Of a DNA stretch of 64,000 nucleotides, positions 52,818 to 61,780 are shown one piece after another. Each line of letters opens with the position of its first letter. Position 1 is the stretch's first letter. The stretch lies in NCBI GenBank assembly GCA_004557735.1, contig SFFV01000005.1:1-64000 (forward strand). The letters run 5' to 3'. Made by a program: the position numbers and the translations under genes. Below the pieces are notes generated by a model. The model was not told the origin of the DNA. It did not search any database and was given only the letters and a program-made list of their open reading frames with translations. Source of the stretch: Clostridiales bacterium (GTDB taxonomy: Bacteria; Bacillota; Clostridia; Oscillospirales; Oscillospiraceae).

Positions 52818-53306
52818 ATGGCAAAGGAGCCGTATCTCGAAGCGGGAAAGATCCTCAACACGTTCGGCGTGCGGGGCGAGGTCAAGCTCGACCCGTGGTG
52901 CGACAGCGCCGAGTTTCTCAAGCCGCTCAAAACGCTCTATATCGACGGCGCGCCGCGCGCCGTCGCCTCGTCGCGCGTCCACAAGGGCATGCTCATCGTC
53001 CGCTTTGCGGATGTGGAGGACGTGAACGGCGCGATGCTTCTGAAAAACAAGATCGCGTACTTCGCCCGCGGCGACGTGCGCCTGCCGAAGGGCCGGCATT
53101 TTGTCGCCGATCTTCTCGGCGCGTCGGTCGTGGACGAGCAGGGCGCGGAGATCGGCAGGCTCACCGAAGTGCTCGATATGCCCGCCGGGCAGGTCTACGT
53201 CGTGCAGGGCGAGACCGAGCATACGATCCCCGCCGTACCGGAATTTATTCTCGATATCGACGCGGACGGAAAAGTTATCCGCGTTCATCTGATCGAAGGG
53301 ATGTGA
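52818..53306 (+). CDS. rimM: Ribosome maturation factor RimM
   Basis: A 162-residue RimM, which binds S19 and helps 16S rRNA processing of the 30S head. N-terminal GKILNTFGVRGEVKLDPW (10-27) and the PRC-barrel half with LGASVVDEQGAEIGRLTEVLDMPAGQVYVV near 98. TTCGGAGG lies upstream. trmD follows four bases after its stop. Confidence 0.93.
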   Translation: MAKEPYLEAGKILNTFGVRGEVKLDPWCDSAEFLKPLKTLYIDGAPRAVASSRVHKGMLIVRFADVEDVNGAMLLKNKIAYFARGDVRLPKGRHFVADLLGASVVDEQGAEIGRLTEVLDMPAGQVYVVQGETEHTIPAVPEFILDIDADGKVIRVHLIEGM

Positions 53307-53310
53307 CGCC

Positions 53311-54597
53311 ATGCGCATCGACATTCTGACGCTCTTCCCCGACGCGGTGGAGGCGTCGCTCAAAATCAGCATTCTCGGCCGCGCCGAGAAGAAAGGCATT
53401 CTGGACATCCACGCCGTCCAGATCCGCGACTATACCGAAAACAAACAGCAGCAGGTGGACGATTACCCCTACGGCGGCGGCTGGGGCTGCGTGATGATGG
53501 CGCAGCCGCTCAAGTCGTGCCTCGACGACGTATGCGCCAAAGCGGGTGTAAAGCGCCGACGCGTCATCTATATGTCCCCGCAGGGCAAGACGTTCGACCA
53601 AGGCTGCGCACGCCGCCTTGCCGCGGACTACGACCATCTGGTGCTCGTATGCGGCCACTACGAGGGCGTGGACGAGCGCTTCATCGAAGAGTGCGTGGAC
53701 GAGGAAATCTCCCTCGGCGACTTTGTCCTGACCGGCGGCGAGATCGCCGCCATGGCGGTGACGGACGCCGTGTGCCGTCTTATCCCCGGCGTGCTCGCGA
53801 ACGAGGAATGCTTCACCGGCGAGAGCCACTGGGACGGGCTGCTCGAATACCCGCAGTACACCCGCCCGGACGTGTGGGAGGGGCGCGAGGTGCCGCCGAT
53901 TCTGCGCAGCGGCGTAGACCGCGAGATCGCCCGCTGGCGGCGGAAGAAAATGCTCGAGCGCACGATGGACAAGCGCCCGGAGCTTTTTGAAAAGTTCGTG
54001 CCGCAGACCGACGAGGACAAGGCGCTGCTCGACGAGATCGACGCCGAGCGCCATCCACGCCCCGTGCCGCCGAAGATCGACTGCCGCCGCGCCGAGGAGG
54101 GCGATCTGCCCGCCATTCTCGCCATCTGCGGCGAGGCAAAGGCGTTTATGGCAGCGCAGGGGCTGGATCAGTGGCAGCGCGGCTACCCGGCGGAGGAGGA
54201 TTTCCGCCGCGACATTGAGCGCGGCGACGGCTGGTTTTTCACCGCCGACGGCGAGGCGGCCGGGTATCTCTGCATCAGCCGCCGCAGCGAGGCGGCGTAT
54301 GCCGCCATTGAGGGCGAATGGCTCTCGTGCGCCGGGCCGTACCTGACGATCCACCGCATCATGCTCGCCGACAAATGGCGCGGCAGAGGCATCGCGGCGG
54401 AAATGCTCTCGCTCGCGGACGATCTTGCCCGCGCCTACTGCTGCGCCGGCGTGCGCGTCGATACCGCGCCCGGCAACGAGCCGATGCGCGCCATGCTGCG
54501 CAAAAACGGCTTTGAAACGTGCGGCACGATCCGCCTTGTCGGCGGCACCGAGGACGGGAAGCTGCGCATTGCGCTCGAAAAGCCGGTGGAACGATGA
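53311..54597 (+). CDS. trmD: TrmD-GNAT fusion (tRNA m1G37 methyltransferase + acetyltransferase)
   Basis: A 428-residue protein. Residues 1-235 are TrmD, which methylates G37 of tRNAs: MRIDILTLFPDAV, YGGGWGCVMMAQPL near 50, HYEGVDERFIEECVDEEISLGDFVLTGGE near 110 (the knot), and HWDGLLEYPQYTRPDVWEGREVPP near 170. Residues 250-428 are a GNAT acetyltransferase, with WRGRGIAAEMLSLAD near 352 and NEPMRAMLRKNGFETCGTI near 389. No stop separates them. A normal TrmD is about 240 residues. Substrate of the GNAT half is unknown. It overlaps rsmA by four bases. Confidence 0.92.
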   Translation: MRIDILTLFPDAVEASLKISILGRAEKKGILDIHAVQIRDYTENKQQQVDDYPYGGGWGCVMMAQPLKSCLDDVCAKAGVKRRRVIYMSPQGKTFDQGCARRLAADYDHLVLVCGHYEGVDERFIEECVDEEISLGDFVLTGGEIAAMAVTDAVCRLIPGVLANEECFTGESHWDGLLEYPQYTRPDVWEGREVPPILRSGVDREIARWRRKKMLERTMDKRPELFEKFVPQTDEDKALLDEIDAERHPRPVPPKIDCRRAEEGDLPAILAICGEAKAFMAAQGLDQWQRGYPAEEDFRRDIERGDGWFFTADGEAAGYLCISRRSEAAYAAIEGEWLSCAGPYLTIHRIMLADKWRGRGIAAEMLSLADDLARAYCCAGVRVDTAPGNEPMRAMLRKNGFETCGTIRLVGGTEDGKLRIALEKPVER

Positions 54598-55457
54598 ATC
54601 TGACCGATTACCGCGACATAACGGCGCTTTTGCAGCGCCACGGCTTCCGTTTTTCCAAGTCCATGGGGCAGAACTTCCTGACCGCCGCGTGGGTGCCAGA
54701 GCGCATTGCCGCCGAAAGCGGCATCACCAAGGCCGACGGCGCGCTGGAGATCGGCCCCGGCGTCGGCTGCCTCACGGCAGAGCTTGCAAAAACCGCGGGC
54801 CGCGTCACGGCCATTGAGCTGGACGGGCGGCTGCGCGATGTGCTCGGCGAAACGCTCGGCGCGTATGACAACGTTTCTCTCGTATTCGCCGACGCGCTGC
54901 GCGCCGACCTTTGCGCCGTCTGTGCCGAAACGCTCGGCGAGCGGCCGTGGAAGGTGTGCGCCAATCTGCCGTACAATGTGACGACGCCGCTCATCACCGC
55001 GTTTCTCGAGGCGGGCTGCTTTGAGAGCGTCACCGTGATGATCCAGAAGGAGGTCGCGCAGCGGCTGTGCGCCGCGCCCGGCACGGGCGAGTATGGGGCG
55101 TTCTCCGTGCTTGTACAGTGGTACGCCGAGCCGAAGCTCCTCTTTGACGTGCCGCCGCACTGCTTCGTGCCGCAGCCGAAGGTGACGAGCGCCGTCGTGC
55201 GCATGGACCGGCGTACAGCGCCCCCCGCGATCGCGGATGACGAGAAGTTTTTCTTCCGCACCGTGCGCGCCGCGTTTGCCCAGCGGCGGAAAACGCTCCC
55301 GAACGCGCTGCGCTCCGGTCTTTCCGAGCTGAACCGCGAGGACATCAATGCCGCCGTCGAGGAAGTTGGACTCCCGCTCGACGTGCGCGGCGAAGCGCTC
55401 GCCATTGCGCAGTTTGCTGCGCTGTCCAATGCACTTTTACGCAAGTTCAACAAATGA
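54594..55457 (+). CDS. rsmA: 16S rRNA dimethyladenosine transferase
   Basis: A 287-residue KsgA/RsmA that dimethylates A1518 and A1519 of 16S rRNA late in 30S assembly. SAM motif GALEIGPGVGCLT near 46-58, catalytic NLPYNVTTPL near 124, and FVPQPKVTSAVVRM near 191. Start MNLTDYR overlaps the trmD stop by ATGA; a longer in-frame start is unlikely. Confidence 0.95.
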   Translation: MNLTDYRDITALLQRHGFRFSKSMGQNFLTAAWVPERIAAESGITKADGALEIGPGVGCLTAELAKTAGRVTAIELDGRLRDVLGETLGAYDNVSLVFADALRADLCAVCAETLGERPWKVCANLPYNVTTPLITAFLEAGCFESVTVMIQKEVAQRLCAAPGTGEYGAFSVLVQWYAEPKLLFDVPPHCFVPQPKVTSAVVRMDRRTAPPAIADDEKFFFRTVRAAFAQRRKTLPNALRSGLSELNREDINAAVEEVGLPLDVRGEALAIAQFAALSNALLRKFNK

Positions 55458-55494
55458 AAATTGCAAAATTTCCCACTTTTTTCGACATATGCCA

Positions 55495-55523
55495 TTGTCA
55501 AATGGAACTTTCCCGTCTATTAT
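55495..55523 (+). promoter_or_regulatory. Promoter of pckG
   Basis: TTGTCA (55495-55500) and TATTAT (55518-55523), spacer 17. A second TATAAT-like string lies at 55530. Confidence 0.6.
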
Positions 55524-55559
55524 GAATAATATAATGTAAAATGACGGGAGGCTCCGGAA

Positions 55560-57320
55560 ATGGCATATACAATCAACCATTATATCACCGACTGGGTCGA
55601 AGAGAGCCGCGCGCTGATGCAGCCGGACAAGGTCCTTTGGATCGACGGTACGGAGACGCAACTCGAGGAGCTGCGCCGCGAGGCCTACATTACCGGCGAG
55701 CTTATCAAGCTCAACCAGGAAAAGCTGCCGGGCTGTGTATACCACCGCAGCGCGCTCAACGACGTCGCCCGCGTCGAGGGCCGCACGTTCATCTGCTGCC
55801 GAAAGGAAGAGGACGCCGGCCCCACGAACAACTGGATGGCGCCGGACGAGATGAAGGCAAAGCTGCGCGATATCTACGCCGGGTGCATGCGCGGCCGGAC
55901 GATGTACGTTATCCCCTACTCGATGGGCACGATCGGCTCGCCGTTTGCCAAGTACGGCGTGGAGATCACCGACTCGATCTACGTTGTCTGCTGCATGGCG
56001 ATCATGACGCGCGTCGGCACGAAGGTCTATGAAGCGCTCGGCGATTCGCCGGACTTCGTAAAGGGTCTCCACTCCAAGGCCGAGCTCGACGCCGACAAGC
56101 GTTATATTGCGCACTTCCCGGAGGAAAACCTTATCATGTCCGTCAACTCCGGCTATGGCGGCAACGCGCTGCTCGGCAAGAAATGCTTCGCGCTGCGCAT
56201 TGCCTCCACGCTGGGCCGCAAAGAGGGGTGGCTTGCCGAGCACATGCTCATTCTCGGTGTGCAGAACCCCAAGGGCGAGATCCGCTACGTCTGCGGCGCG
56301 TTCCCGTCCGCCTGCGGCAAGACCAACCTCGCCATGCTCATTCCCCCGGCGGCGTGGCGTGAGAAGGGCTGGAAGTGCTGGTGCGTCGGCGACGATATCG
56401 CCTGGCTGCGCCCCGGCCCGGACGGACGGCTCTGGGCCGTCAACCCCGAAAACGGCTTTTTCGGCGTCGCTCCCGGCACGAGCGAGAAAACGAACCCCAA
56501 CGCCCTCGCCGCGACGCGCAGGAACACCATCTTCACGAACGTCGTTCTCAAGCCGGACGGCACCGTCTGGTGGGAAGGTCTCGATAAGAACCCGCCGACG
56601 GACGCGCTCAACTGGAAGGGCGAGCCGTGGGATCCCGCCTCCGGCGTGCCCGGCGCGCATCCGAACTCCCGCTTCACCTCGCCGGCGGTCAACTGCCCGT
56701 GCATTTCCAGCGAGTTTGAAAACCCGCAGGGCGTGCCCATCTCCGCGATCGTGTTCGGCGGCCGCCGTGCCAAGACCGCGCCGCTCGTTTACCAGAGCCG
56801 GGACTGGGGCCACGGCGTATTTGTCGGCAGCATCATGGCTTCCGAAAAGACCGCCGCGGCCGAAGGCAAGGTCGGCGAGACCCGCCGCGACCCGATGGCG
56901 ATGCTCCCCTTCTGCGGCTACAACATGGGCGACTACTGGCAGCACTGGCTGGATATGGAAAAGCTCGTCACCAGGCCGCCGGTCATCGCCAACGTCAACT
57001 GGTTCCGCACGGACGGCGAGGGCCGTTTCCTCTGGCCGGGCTTCGGCGACAACCTGCGCGTGATCGAGTGGGTGCTGCGCCGCGCCTTCGGCGAGGTGGA
57101 CGCGCGCGAAACCGCGCTCGGCTATGAGCCGTACCCCGAGGATATCGATCTCGAGGGCAGCGGCGTGACAAAGGAAACGCTCGCCGAGCTTCTCTCCGTC
57201 GATCCCGAGCTCTGGAAGGCCGAGTGCAGGGGCATCCATGAGTTTTACGCCAAGTTCGGCGATAAGCTCCCGCAGCGTCTCGCCGACGAGCTCTCCGCTC
57301 TCGAAGCGCGGCTCGGATAA
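55560..57320 (+). CDS. pckG: Phosphoenolpyruvate carboxykinase (GTP)
   Basis: A 586-residue GTP-type PEPCK that interconverts oxaloacetate and PEP. The P-loop FPSACGKTNLAML near 244 contains the hyper-reactive Cys; GDDIAWLRPG near 277 is the metal and nucleotide loop; CNxxx and GRRRAKTAPLVY-like motifs are near 400. Length and motifs fit the GTP form rather than the ATP form (pckA). Ribosome site GGGAGG. It stands alone, with fumarase and pyruvate kinase in the same window as other PEP/malate enzymes. Confidence 0.95.
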   Translation: MAYTINHYITDWVEESRALMQPDKVLWIDGTETQLEELRREAYITGELIKLNQEKLPGCVYHRSALNDVARVEGRTFICCRKEEDAGPTNNWMAPDEMKAKLRDIYAGCMRGRTMYVIPYSMGTIGSPFAKYGVEITDSIYVVCCMAIMTRVGTKVYEALGDSPDFVKGLHSKAELDADKRYIAHFPEENLIMSVNSGYGGNALLGKKCFALRIASTLGRKEGWLAEHMLILGVQNPKGEIRYVCGAFPSACGKTNLAMLIPPAAWREKGWKCWCVGDDIAWLRPGPDGRLWAVNPENGFFGVAPGTSEKTNPNALAATRRNTIFTNVVLKPDGTVWWEGLDKNPPTDALNWKGEPWDPASGVPGAHPNSRFTSPAVNCPCISSEFENPQGVPISAIVFGGRRAKTAPLVYQSRDWGHGVFVGSIMASEKTAAAEGKVGETRRDPMAMLPFCGYNMGDYWQHWLDMEKLVTRPPVIANVNWFRTDGEGRFLWPGFGDNLRVIEWVLRRAFGEVDARETALGYEPYPEDIDLEGSGVTKETLAELLSVDPELWKAECRGIHEFYAKFGDKLPQRLADELSALEARLG

Positions 57321-57331
57321 AAAAATACCAA

Positions 57332-57368
57332 CCGGGGCATGACCGCCTTACCGCGCGTCATGCCCCGG
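57332..57368 (+). terminator. Terminator of pckG
   Basis: CCGGGGCATGAC pairs perfectly with GTCATGCCCCGG, then TTTTTC. It starts 12 bases after the stop. Confidence 0.85.
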
Positions 57369-57380
57369 TTTTTCATTTGT

Positions 57381-57421
57381 AAAAGAGAAAACCACCGGCA
57401 ATGCCGGTGGTTTTCTCTTTT
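57381..57421. terminator. Bidirectional 19-bp hairpin between pckG and rny
   Basis: A perfect 19-bp stem (AAAAGAGAAAACCACCGGC with AAT loop). The A-rich left and T-rich right ends let it work in both directions between the convergent genes. Confidence 0.75.
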
Positions 57422-57429
57422 ACAAAAAA

Positions 57430-57451
57430 GCTGCCGCCGTTTTTCGGCAGC
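57430..57451 (-). terminator. Terminator of rny
   Basis: GCTGCCG and CGGCAGC with a T-rich loop; on the reverse strand TTTTTTGT follows. It lies 20 bases after the rny stop. Confidence 0.65.
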
Positions 57452-57472
57452 AGCTTTTTGCTGTAAGAAATC

Positions 57473-59032
57473 TTATTTCGCGTAATCGACGGCCTTGGTC
57501 TCGCGCAGGACGTGGACCTTGATCTGGCCGGGATAGGTGAGTTCGGCCTCGATCTTCTTGGCGATGTCGCGTGCGAGCAGGACGATCTGATCCTCGCTGA
57601 CCTCCTCGGGCTTGACCATGACGCGGATCTCGCGGCCGGCCTGGATGGCGTAGCAGCTCGCGATGCCGGGGAACGAGCGGGAGACCTCCTCGAGCTTTTC
57701 GAGACGCTTGACATAGTTCTCGATGTTCTCACGGCGCGCGCCGGGACGGGCGGCGGAGATCGTGTCGGCGGCCTGCACGATGCAGGCGGTGACCGTGTGC
57801 GGCTCCACGTCGCCGTGGTGTGCTTCGATCGCGTGGATGACCTCTTCGGACTCCTTGTACTTGCGGGCAAGGTCAACGCCGATGGTCACATGGCTTCCCT
57901 CTACCTCGTGGTCGATGGACTTGCCGAGATCATGCAGCAGGCCGGCACGCTTGGCCGTGGCAACGTCCACGCCGAGCTCGGCAGCGAGCAGGCCGGAGAT
58001 CTGAGCGACCTCGATCGAGTGGTTGAGCACGTTCTGGCCGTAGCTCGTACGATAGCGCTGGCGGCCGAGGAGCTTGACGAGATCGGGGTGCAGGCCGTGG
58101 ACATTCGTCTCAAACACGGCGCGCTCGCCCTCTTCCTTGATGGTCTGGTTGACCTCGCGCTGCGCCTTGGCGACCATTTCCTCGATGCGGGCGGGGTGGA
58201 TGCGGCCGTCCTGAATGAGCTTTTCGAGCGCGAGACGCGCAACCTCACGGCGGACGGGATCAAAGCTCGAGACCGTGATGGCCTCCGGCGTATCGTCGAT
58301 GATGAGATCGCAGCCGGTGAGCGTTTCGATGGAACGGATGTTGCGTCCCTCGCGGCCGATGATGCGGCCCTTCATTTCGTCGTTGGGGAGAGGAACGACG
58401 GAAACGGTGATCTCGCTCGTGTGGTCGGCGGCGCAGCGCTGGATGGCTGTGGCGATAAGCTCGCGGGCCTTCTGCTCGGCTTCGTCCTTGAACTGCGCTT
58501 CCACTTCCTTGACCTTGGCGGCCATTTCGTGCGTGCAGTCGGCCTCGATGCTCTTGATGAGGTACTGTTTGGCTTCCTCCACGGAGTAGCCGGAGATCTT
58601 TTCCAGCATATCGAGCTGGCTCTTTTTGATGAGCCTGATCTCCTCCTGCTGGGCATCGGCTTCCTGGAGCTTGCGGTTGAGGATATCGGTCTTCTTTTCG
58701 AGCGCTTCGGTCTTGCGGTCGAGATTTTCTTCCTTCTGCTGGAGACGGCGCTCCTGCTTGGAAACTTCGTTGCGGCGCTCTTTCACTTCGCGGTCGCACT
58801 CGGTGCGTGTGCGGTGAATCTCTTCCTTCGCTTCGAGCAGCGCCTCGCGCTTTTTGTTTTCAGCGGTTTTAATGCCTTCGTTGATGATGCGCTTCGCTTC
58901 ATCCTCGGCGCTGGCGATCTCGCGCTCGGAAACCTTTTTCCGGTACATGACGCCCAGCACAAAGCCGATCAGCAAAAACACCAGCACGGCAATGATGCTG
59001 GCGGCGATCATCCATACGGACATTTGCGGCAT
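57473..59032 (-). CDS. rny: Ribonuclease Y
   Basis: A 519-residue RNase Y, the main mRNA-decay endonuclease of Firmicutes, anchored in the membrane. TM helix 5-27; long coiled coil 30-170 (Arg/Glu-rich); KH domain near 215-275 ([18 protein letters not shown]); HD domain near 335-430 with [23 protein letters not shown] sits eleven bases before the first ATG. Reverse strand, with its own consensus-like promoter. Confidence 0.96.
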   Translation of the reverse strand: MPQMSVWMIAASIIAVLVFLLIGFVLGVMYRKKVSEREIASAEDEAKRIINEGIKTAENKKREALLEAKEEIHRTRTECDREVKERRNEVSKQERRLQQKEENLDRKTEALEKKTDILNRKLQEADAQQEEIRLIKKSQLDMLEKISGYSVEEAKQYLIKSIEADCTHEMAAKVKEVEAQFKDEAEQKARELIATAIQRCAADHTSEITVSVVPLPNDEMKGRIIGREGRNIRSIETLTGCDLIIDDTPEAITVSSFDPVRREVARLALEKLIQDGRIHPARIEEMVAKAQREVNQTIKEEGERAVFETNVHGLHPDLVKLLGRQRYRTSYGQNVLNHSIEVAQISGLLAAELGVDVATAKRAGLLHDLGKSIDHEVEGSHVTIGVDLARKYKESEEVIHAIEAHHGDVEPHTVTACIVQAADTISAARPGARRENIENYVKRLEKLEEVSRSFPGIASCYAIQAGREIRVMVKPEEVSEDQIVLLARDIAKKIEAELTYPGQIKVHVLRETKAVDYAK

Positions 59033-59129
59033 AAATCGGTCTACCTCCTTCTTCCTTAGTCTTCTTATAATAAAGGGTCATTTTGAAATTAAAGGAGTTC
59101 CCCATCTCTCCCATAATATCATAAAAATC

Positions 59130-59158
59130 ATTTTATCGATTCTTTAGCATTATGTCAA
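59130..59158 (-). promoter_or_regulatory. Promoter of rny
   Basis: On the reverse strand TTGACA (59153-59158) and TAAAAT (59130-59135), spacer 17. The leader is about 90 bases. Confidence 0.65.
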
Positions 59159-59570
59159 GCTGTTTCTGCTTTCCCGGAAACGCATTATTACAATCTGTAA
59201 TATGCAGGAAGAAACTGCACGCAGCGCGGCTTCCCGCGGCGGGGGCTTTGCATGTCAAGACCGAATTTTACCAAAAATCCCAACCGCATTTTCTACGCTT
59301 TTTCGGATTGACTTTCCATAATATCCACCGGAAAAGCCGGCCGGCCGGAGTTCTCCAGGGAAAACGCAACCGGGTTTTCAAAGAGTTATCAACATTTCCC
59401 ACAGACTTTTCAACATCGATTTTTTCTTTATTCTTCAATACTTTTTCGCAATTTTTCCAGAAAATGTCAATCCCGCAAACGGTATTTTGTTCTCTTCCGA
59501 TCGTCGTTATGCGGTTTCCATAATATTATTTCCCGCGCGATATGCAGGGAAAAATGCACCGTGACGCAAA
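59159..59570. other. AT-rich intergenic region with DnaA-box-like cluster
   Basis: No coding gene is seen. TTATCAACA (59386-59394), TTTCCCACA (59395-59403) and TTTTCAACA (59407-59415) lie one after another and differ from the DnaA box TTATCCACA by one or two bases; ATATCCACC at 59321 is a fourth, poorer match. A T-rich tract follows (59416-59460). Confidence 0.35.
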
Positions 59571-59601
59571 CCCGGCGGAGGGGCATGCTCCCTCCGCCGG
59601 G
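59571..59601 (-). terminator. Terminator of radC
   Basis: CCCGGCGGAGG pairs perfectly with CCTCCGCCGGG; it begins 14 bases after the radC stop and reads TTTGCG on the reverse strand, so the T-tract is short. Confidence 0.6.
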
Positions 59602-59614
59602 TCGTCTTTTTCCA

Positions 59615-60289
59615 TTATCTCATAAATCCGCTCTCGCGCATGGAGATGTAGTCGTTTCCGGCGACGATGATGTGGTCGGAAAGCTCCACGCCGAGCAGGT
59701 CGAGCGCCCGGGAGAGCCTTGCCGTGGCGGTCTCGTCCTCCACGGAGGGCAGCGCCACGCCGCTGTGGTGGTTGTGCGCGAGGATGACGGCGCTTGCGCG
59801 GTACTGCAGTGCGATCTCCGCGAGGCGGCGGGCGTTGATCTCGGCGGCGTCCACCGTGCCGCGGCTCACCGCCGCGCACTGAACGGGCCGCTTTCTCGCG
59901 TCGAGAAGCAGCGCATAGACGACCTCTTCCGTTTCGTACATGAACCGCGGGATAAAATACCGTCCCGCCGCCGCGGCGGAGTCGATCGGTTCGTTCGTCG
60001 GCGTTTTGTCGAGCAGATACCGGCGGCTGACCGCCGGAATGAGCCGCAGGAGCGTCACAGCGTTCTCGCCGATGCCCGGCACCGCGAGAAGCTCCTGCTC
60101 GTTTGCCTCCAGCACGGCGGAAAACGAGCCGAACCGCTCCAGAAGCGCGTGGGCCAGGCCGTTCGTATCACGCCGGGGCGCGGCATAAAAGAGCAGCAGC
60201 TCCAAGGCGTTTATATCGTTGAAGTTTTCAAGTCCGTGGCCGCGGAAACGTTCCTTCATCCGCGCCCGGTGTCCGTCGTGGACGCCCAT
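59615..60289 (-). CDS. radC: RadC-family JAB-domain protein
   Basis: A 224-residue protein. Helix-hairpin-helix region 20-90 (LLAVPGIGENAVTLLRLIPAV) and a JAB/MPN domain near 100-224 with the metal motif AHNHHSGVALPSVEDE near 170-185 (HxHx..D). The usual HNHPSG reads HNHHSG. Its function in repair is doubtful in model bacteria. tsaD precedes it by 20 bases on the same strand. Confidence 0.88.
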   Translation of the reverse strand: MGVHDGHRARMKERFRGHGLENFNDINALELLLFYAAPRRDTNGLAHALLERFGSFSAVLEANEQELLAVPGIGENAVTLLRLIPAVSRRYLLDKTPTNEPIDSAAAAGRYFIPRFMYETEEVVYALLLDARKRPVQCAAVSRGTVDAAEINARRLAEIALQYRASAVILAHNHHSGVALPSVEDETATARLSRALDLLGVELSDHIIVAGNDYISMRESGFMR

Positions 60290-60309
60290 TTCCCTCGCCC
60301 CTTGCCTTC

Positions 60310-61326
60310 TTATCCTATCTGCTTTTCGAGCGGCATCGCTGCGTAGGCGTTGAGCTCCGGTCCGGCGGTATGCCCGGCGAGAAGCTCATAGTAGCCCTGG
60401 CAGCCGATCATCGCGGCGTTGTCGCCGCAGAGCCGGAGCGGCGGGACAAAAAGCTGCGCCCCGGCCTTCTCCGCCGCCGCGGCAAAATCGGCGCGGATGC
60501 GGGAATTGGCCGCCACGCCGCCGGCCACGGCGATCTTATCATACCCCAGCTCCTTTGCCGCGGCCATCGTGCGCGGCACGAGCGATTCGCTCACCGCGCG
60601 GCAGAGGGACGCCGCAAGCCCCGCGCAGTCGAGCGCCTCGCCGGTCTGCCCGCAGTGGTGCGCCAGGTTGATAACGGCGGTCTTGAGACCGGAAAAGCTC
60701 ATGTCGTAGGGATTGTCGCCGACGAACGGGTGCGGCAGCGCATAGGCGTCGTCGCGCCCCTCCTTCGCCAGCCGGTCGATCGGCGCGCCGCCGGGGTACG
60801 GCAGGCCGAGTACGCGCGCGGACTTATCAAAGCACTCGCCCGCGGCGTCGTCGCGCGTCTGGCCGAGAACATGAAGATCGGTATAGCCGCGCACGTCCAC
60901 GAGCATCGTGTTGCCGCCGGAGATGGCAAGGCAGAGAAACGGCGGCTCAAGCTCCGGGTAGGCAATGTAGTTTGCGGCGATGTGGCCGCGGATATGGTGT
61001 ACCGGGACGAGCGGGATGCCGAGTGCCGCCGCGGCGCTCTTGGCAAAGTTCACGCCCACGAGCACCGCGCCGATGAGCCCCGGCGCGTACGACACCGCCA
61101 CGGCGTCGAGCTCGGATTTTTTTATGCCCGCCGCCGCGATCGCGCGGTCGGCCAGCCGCGAGATGACCTCCACATGGCTGCGCGAAGCGATCTCCGGCAC
61201 AACGCCGCCGTATACGGCGTGCAGGTCGGCCTGCGAGAATATCTGGTCGGTGAGCACCCTCCGGCCGTTTTCGGTCACGGCGACGGCGGTCTCATCGCAG
61301 GTGGATTCCACGGATAATAGCAGCAT
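60310..61326 (-). CDS. tsaD: tRNA threonylcarbamoyladenosine synthase subunit TsaD
   Basis: A 338-residue ASKHA-fold protein that transfers the threonylcarbamoyl group to A37 of ANN-reading tRNAs. Metal-binding HHIRGHIAANY with His111 and His115; SVESTCDETAVAV at the start; ISGGNTMLVDVRGY near 136; later GGVAANSRIR near 270. Works with TsaB and TsaE, which are not seen here. RimI gene is just upstream. Confidence 0.95.
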   Translation of the reverse strand: MLLLSVESTCDETAVAVTENGRRVLTDQIFSQADLHAVYGGVVPEIASRSHVEVISRLADRAIAAAGIKKSELDAVAVSYAPGLIGAVLVGVNFAKSAAAALGIPLVPVHHIRGHIAANYIAYPELEPPFLCLAISGGNTMLVDVRGYTDLHVLGQTRDDAAGECFDKSARVLGLPYPGGAPIDRLAKEGRDDAYALPHPFVGDNPYDMSFSGLKTAVINLAHHCGQTGEALDCAGLAASLCRAVSESLVPRTMAAAKELGYDKIAVAGGVAANSRIRADFAAAAEKAGAQLFVPPLRLCGDNAAMIGCQGYYELLAGHTAGPELNAYAAMPLEKQIG

Positions 61327-61330
61327 AGCG

Positions 61331-61780
61331 TTACTCCGCCTCTTTTTGGAAGAATTTCGACATCAGAATAGCATCTTCCGTCGGCTTTTCATAGTAGTTT
61401 TTTCGTTTTCCCACGGTTTCAAAGCCGTTTTTTTCATAAAGCCGCCGCGCGGCGAGATTGCTCCCGCGCACCTCGAGCCGCAGCACGGCGGCGCCGCGCC
61501 GTTCGCTTTCGGCGAAGAGCGCTCCAAGGAGCGCCGCGCCGACGCCGCGGCGGCGCTGCTCCGGCGCGACGGCGATATTGCCGATCTCGCCCTCGTCGAG
61601 CACAAAGCGCGCCCAGACGTAACCGAGAAACGCGTCCCTCTCTCCGGCAGCGAGGATAACGCCGCCGTCCGTTTCCCAAAGGCGCGTGAGCATCCCCTCG
61701 TCCGCGCCGTCCGGAAACTCGGCGCGTTCGAGCGCCGCGACGGCGGGAATATCGGAAAGCGCCGCTTTGCGAACGATCAT
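61331..61780 (-). CDS. rimI: Ribosomal-protein-S18-alanine N-acetyltransferase
   Basis: A 149-residue GNAT enzyme. Acetyl-CoA loop QRRRGVGAALLGAL near 75, EVRGSNLAARRLYEKNGFETVGKRKNYYEKPTEDA at the end, as in RimI, which acetylates S18. Starting MIVRKAALSD, it overlaps the polA stop by ATGA. Its place beside tsaD is the usual order in Gram-positives. Confidence 0.85.
   Translation of the reverse strand: MIVRKAALSDIPAVAALERAEFPDGADEGMLTRLWETDGGVILAAGERDAFLGYVWARFVLDEGEIGNIAVAPEQRRRGVGAALLGALFAESERRGAAVLRLEVRGSNLAARRLYEKNGFETVGKRKNYYEKPTEDAILMSKFFQKEAE

Noticed and set aside
59321-59460. Chromosome origin (oriC)
   Set aside because: Boxes are imperfect, and dnaA, dnaN, recF and gyrase genes are not near.
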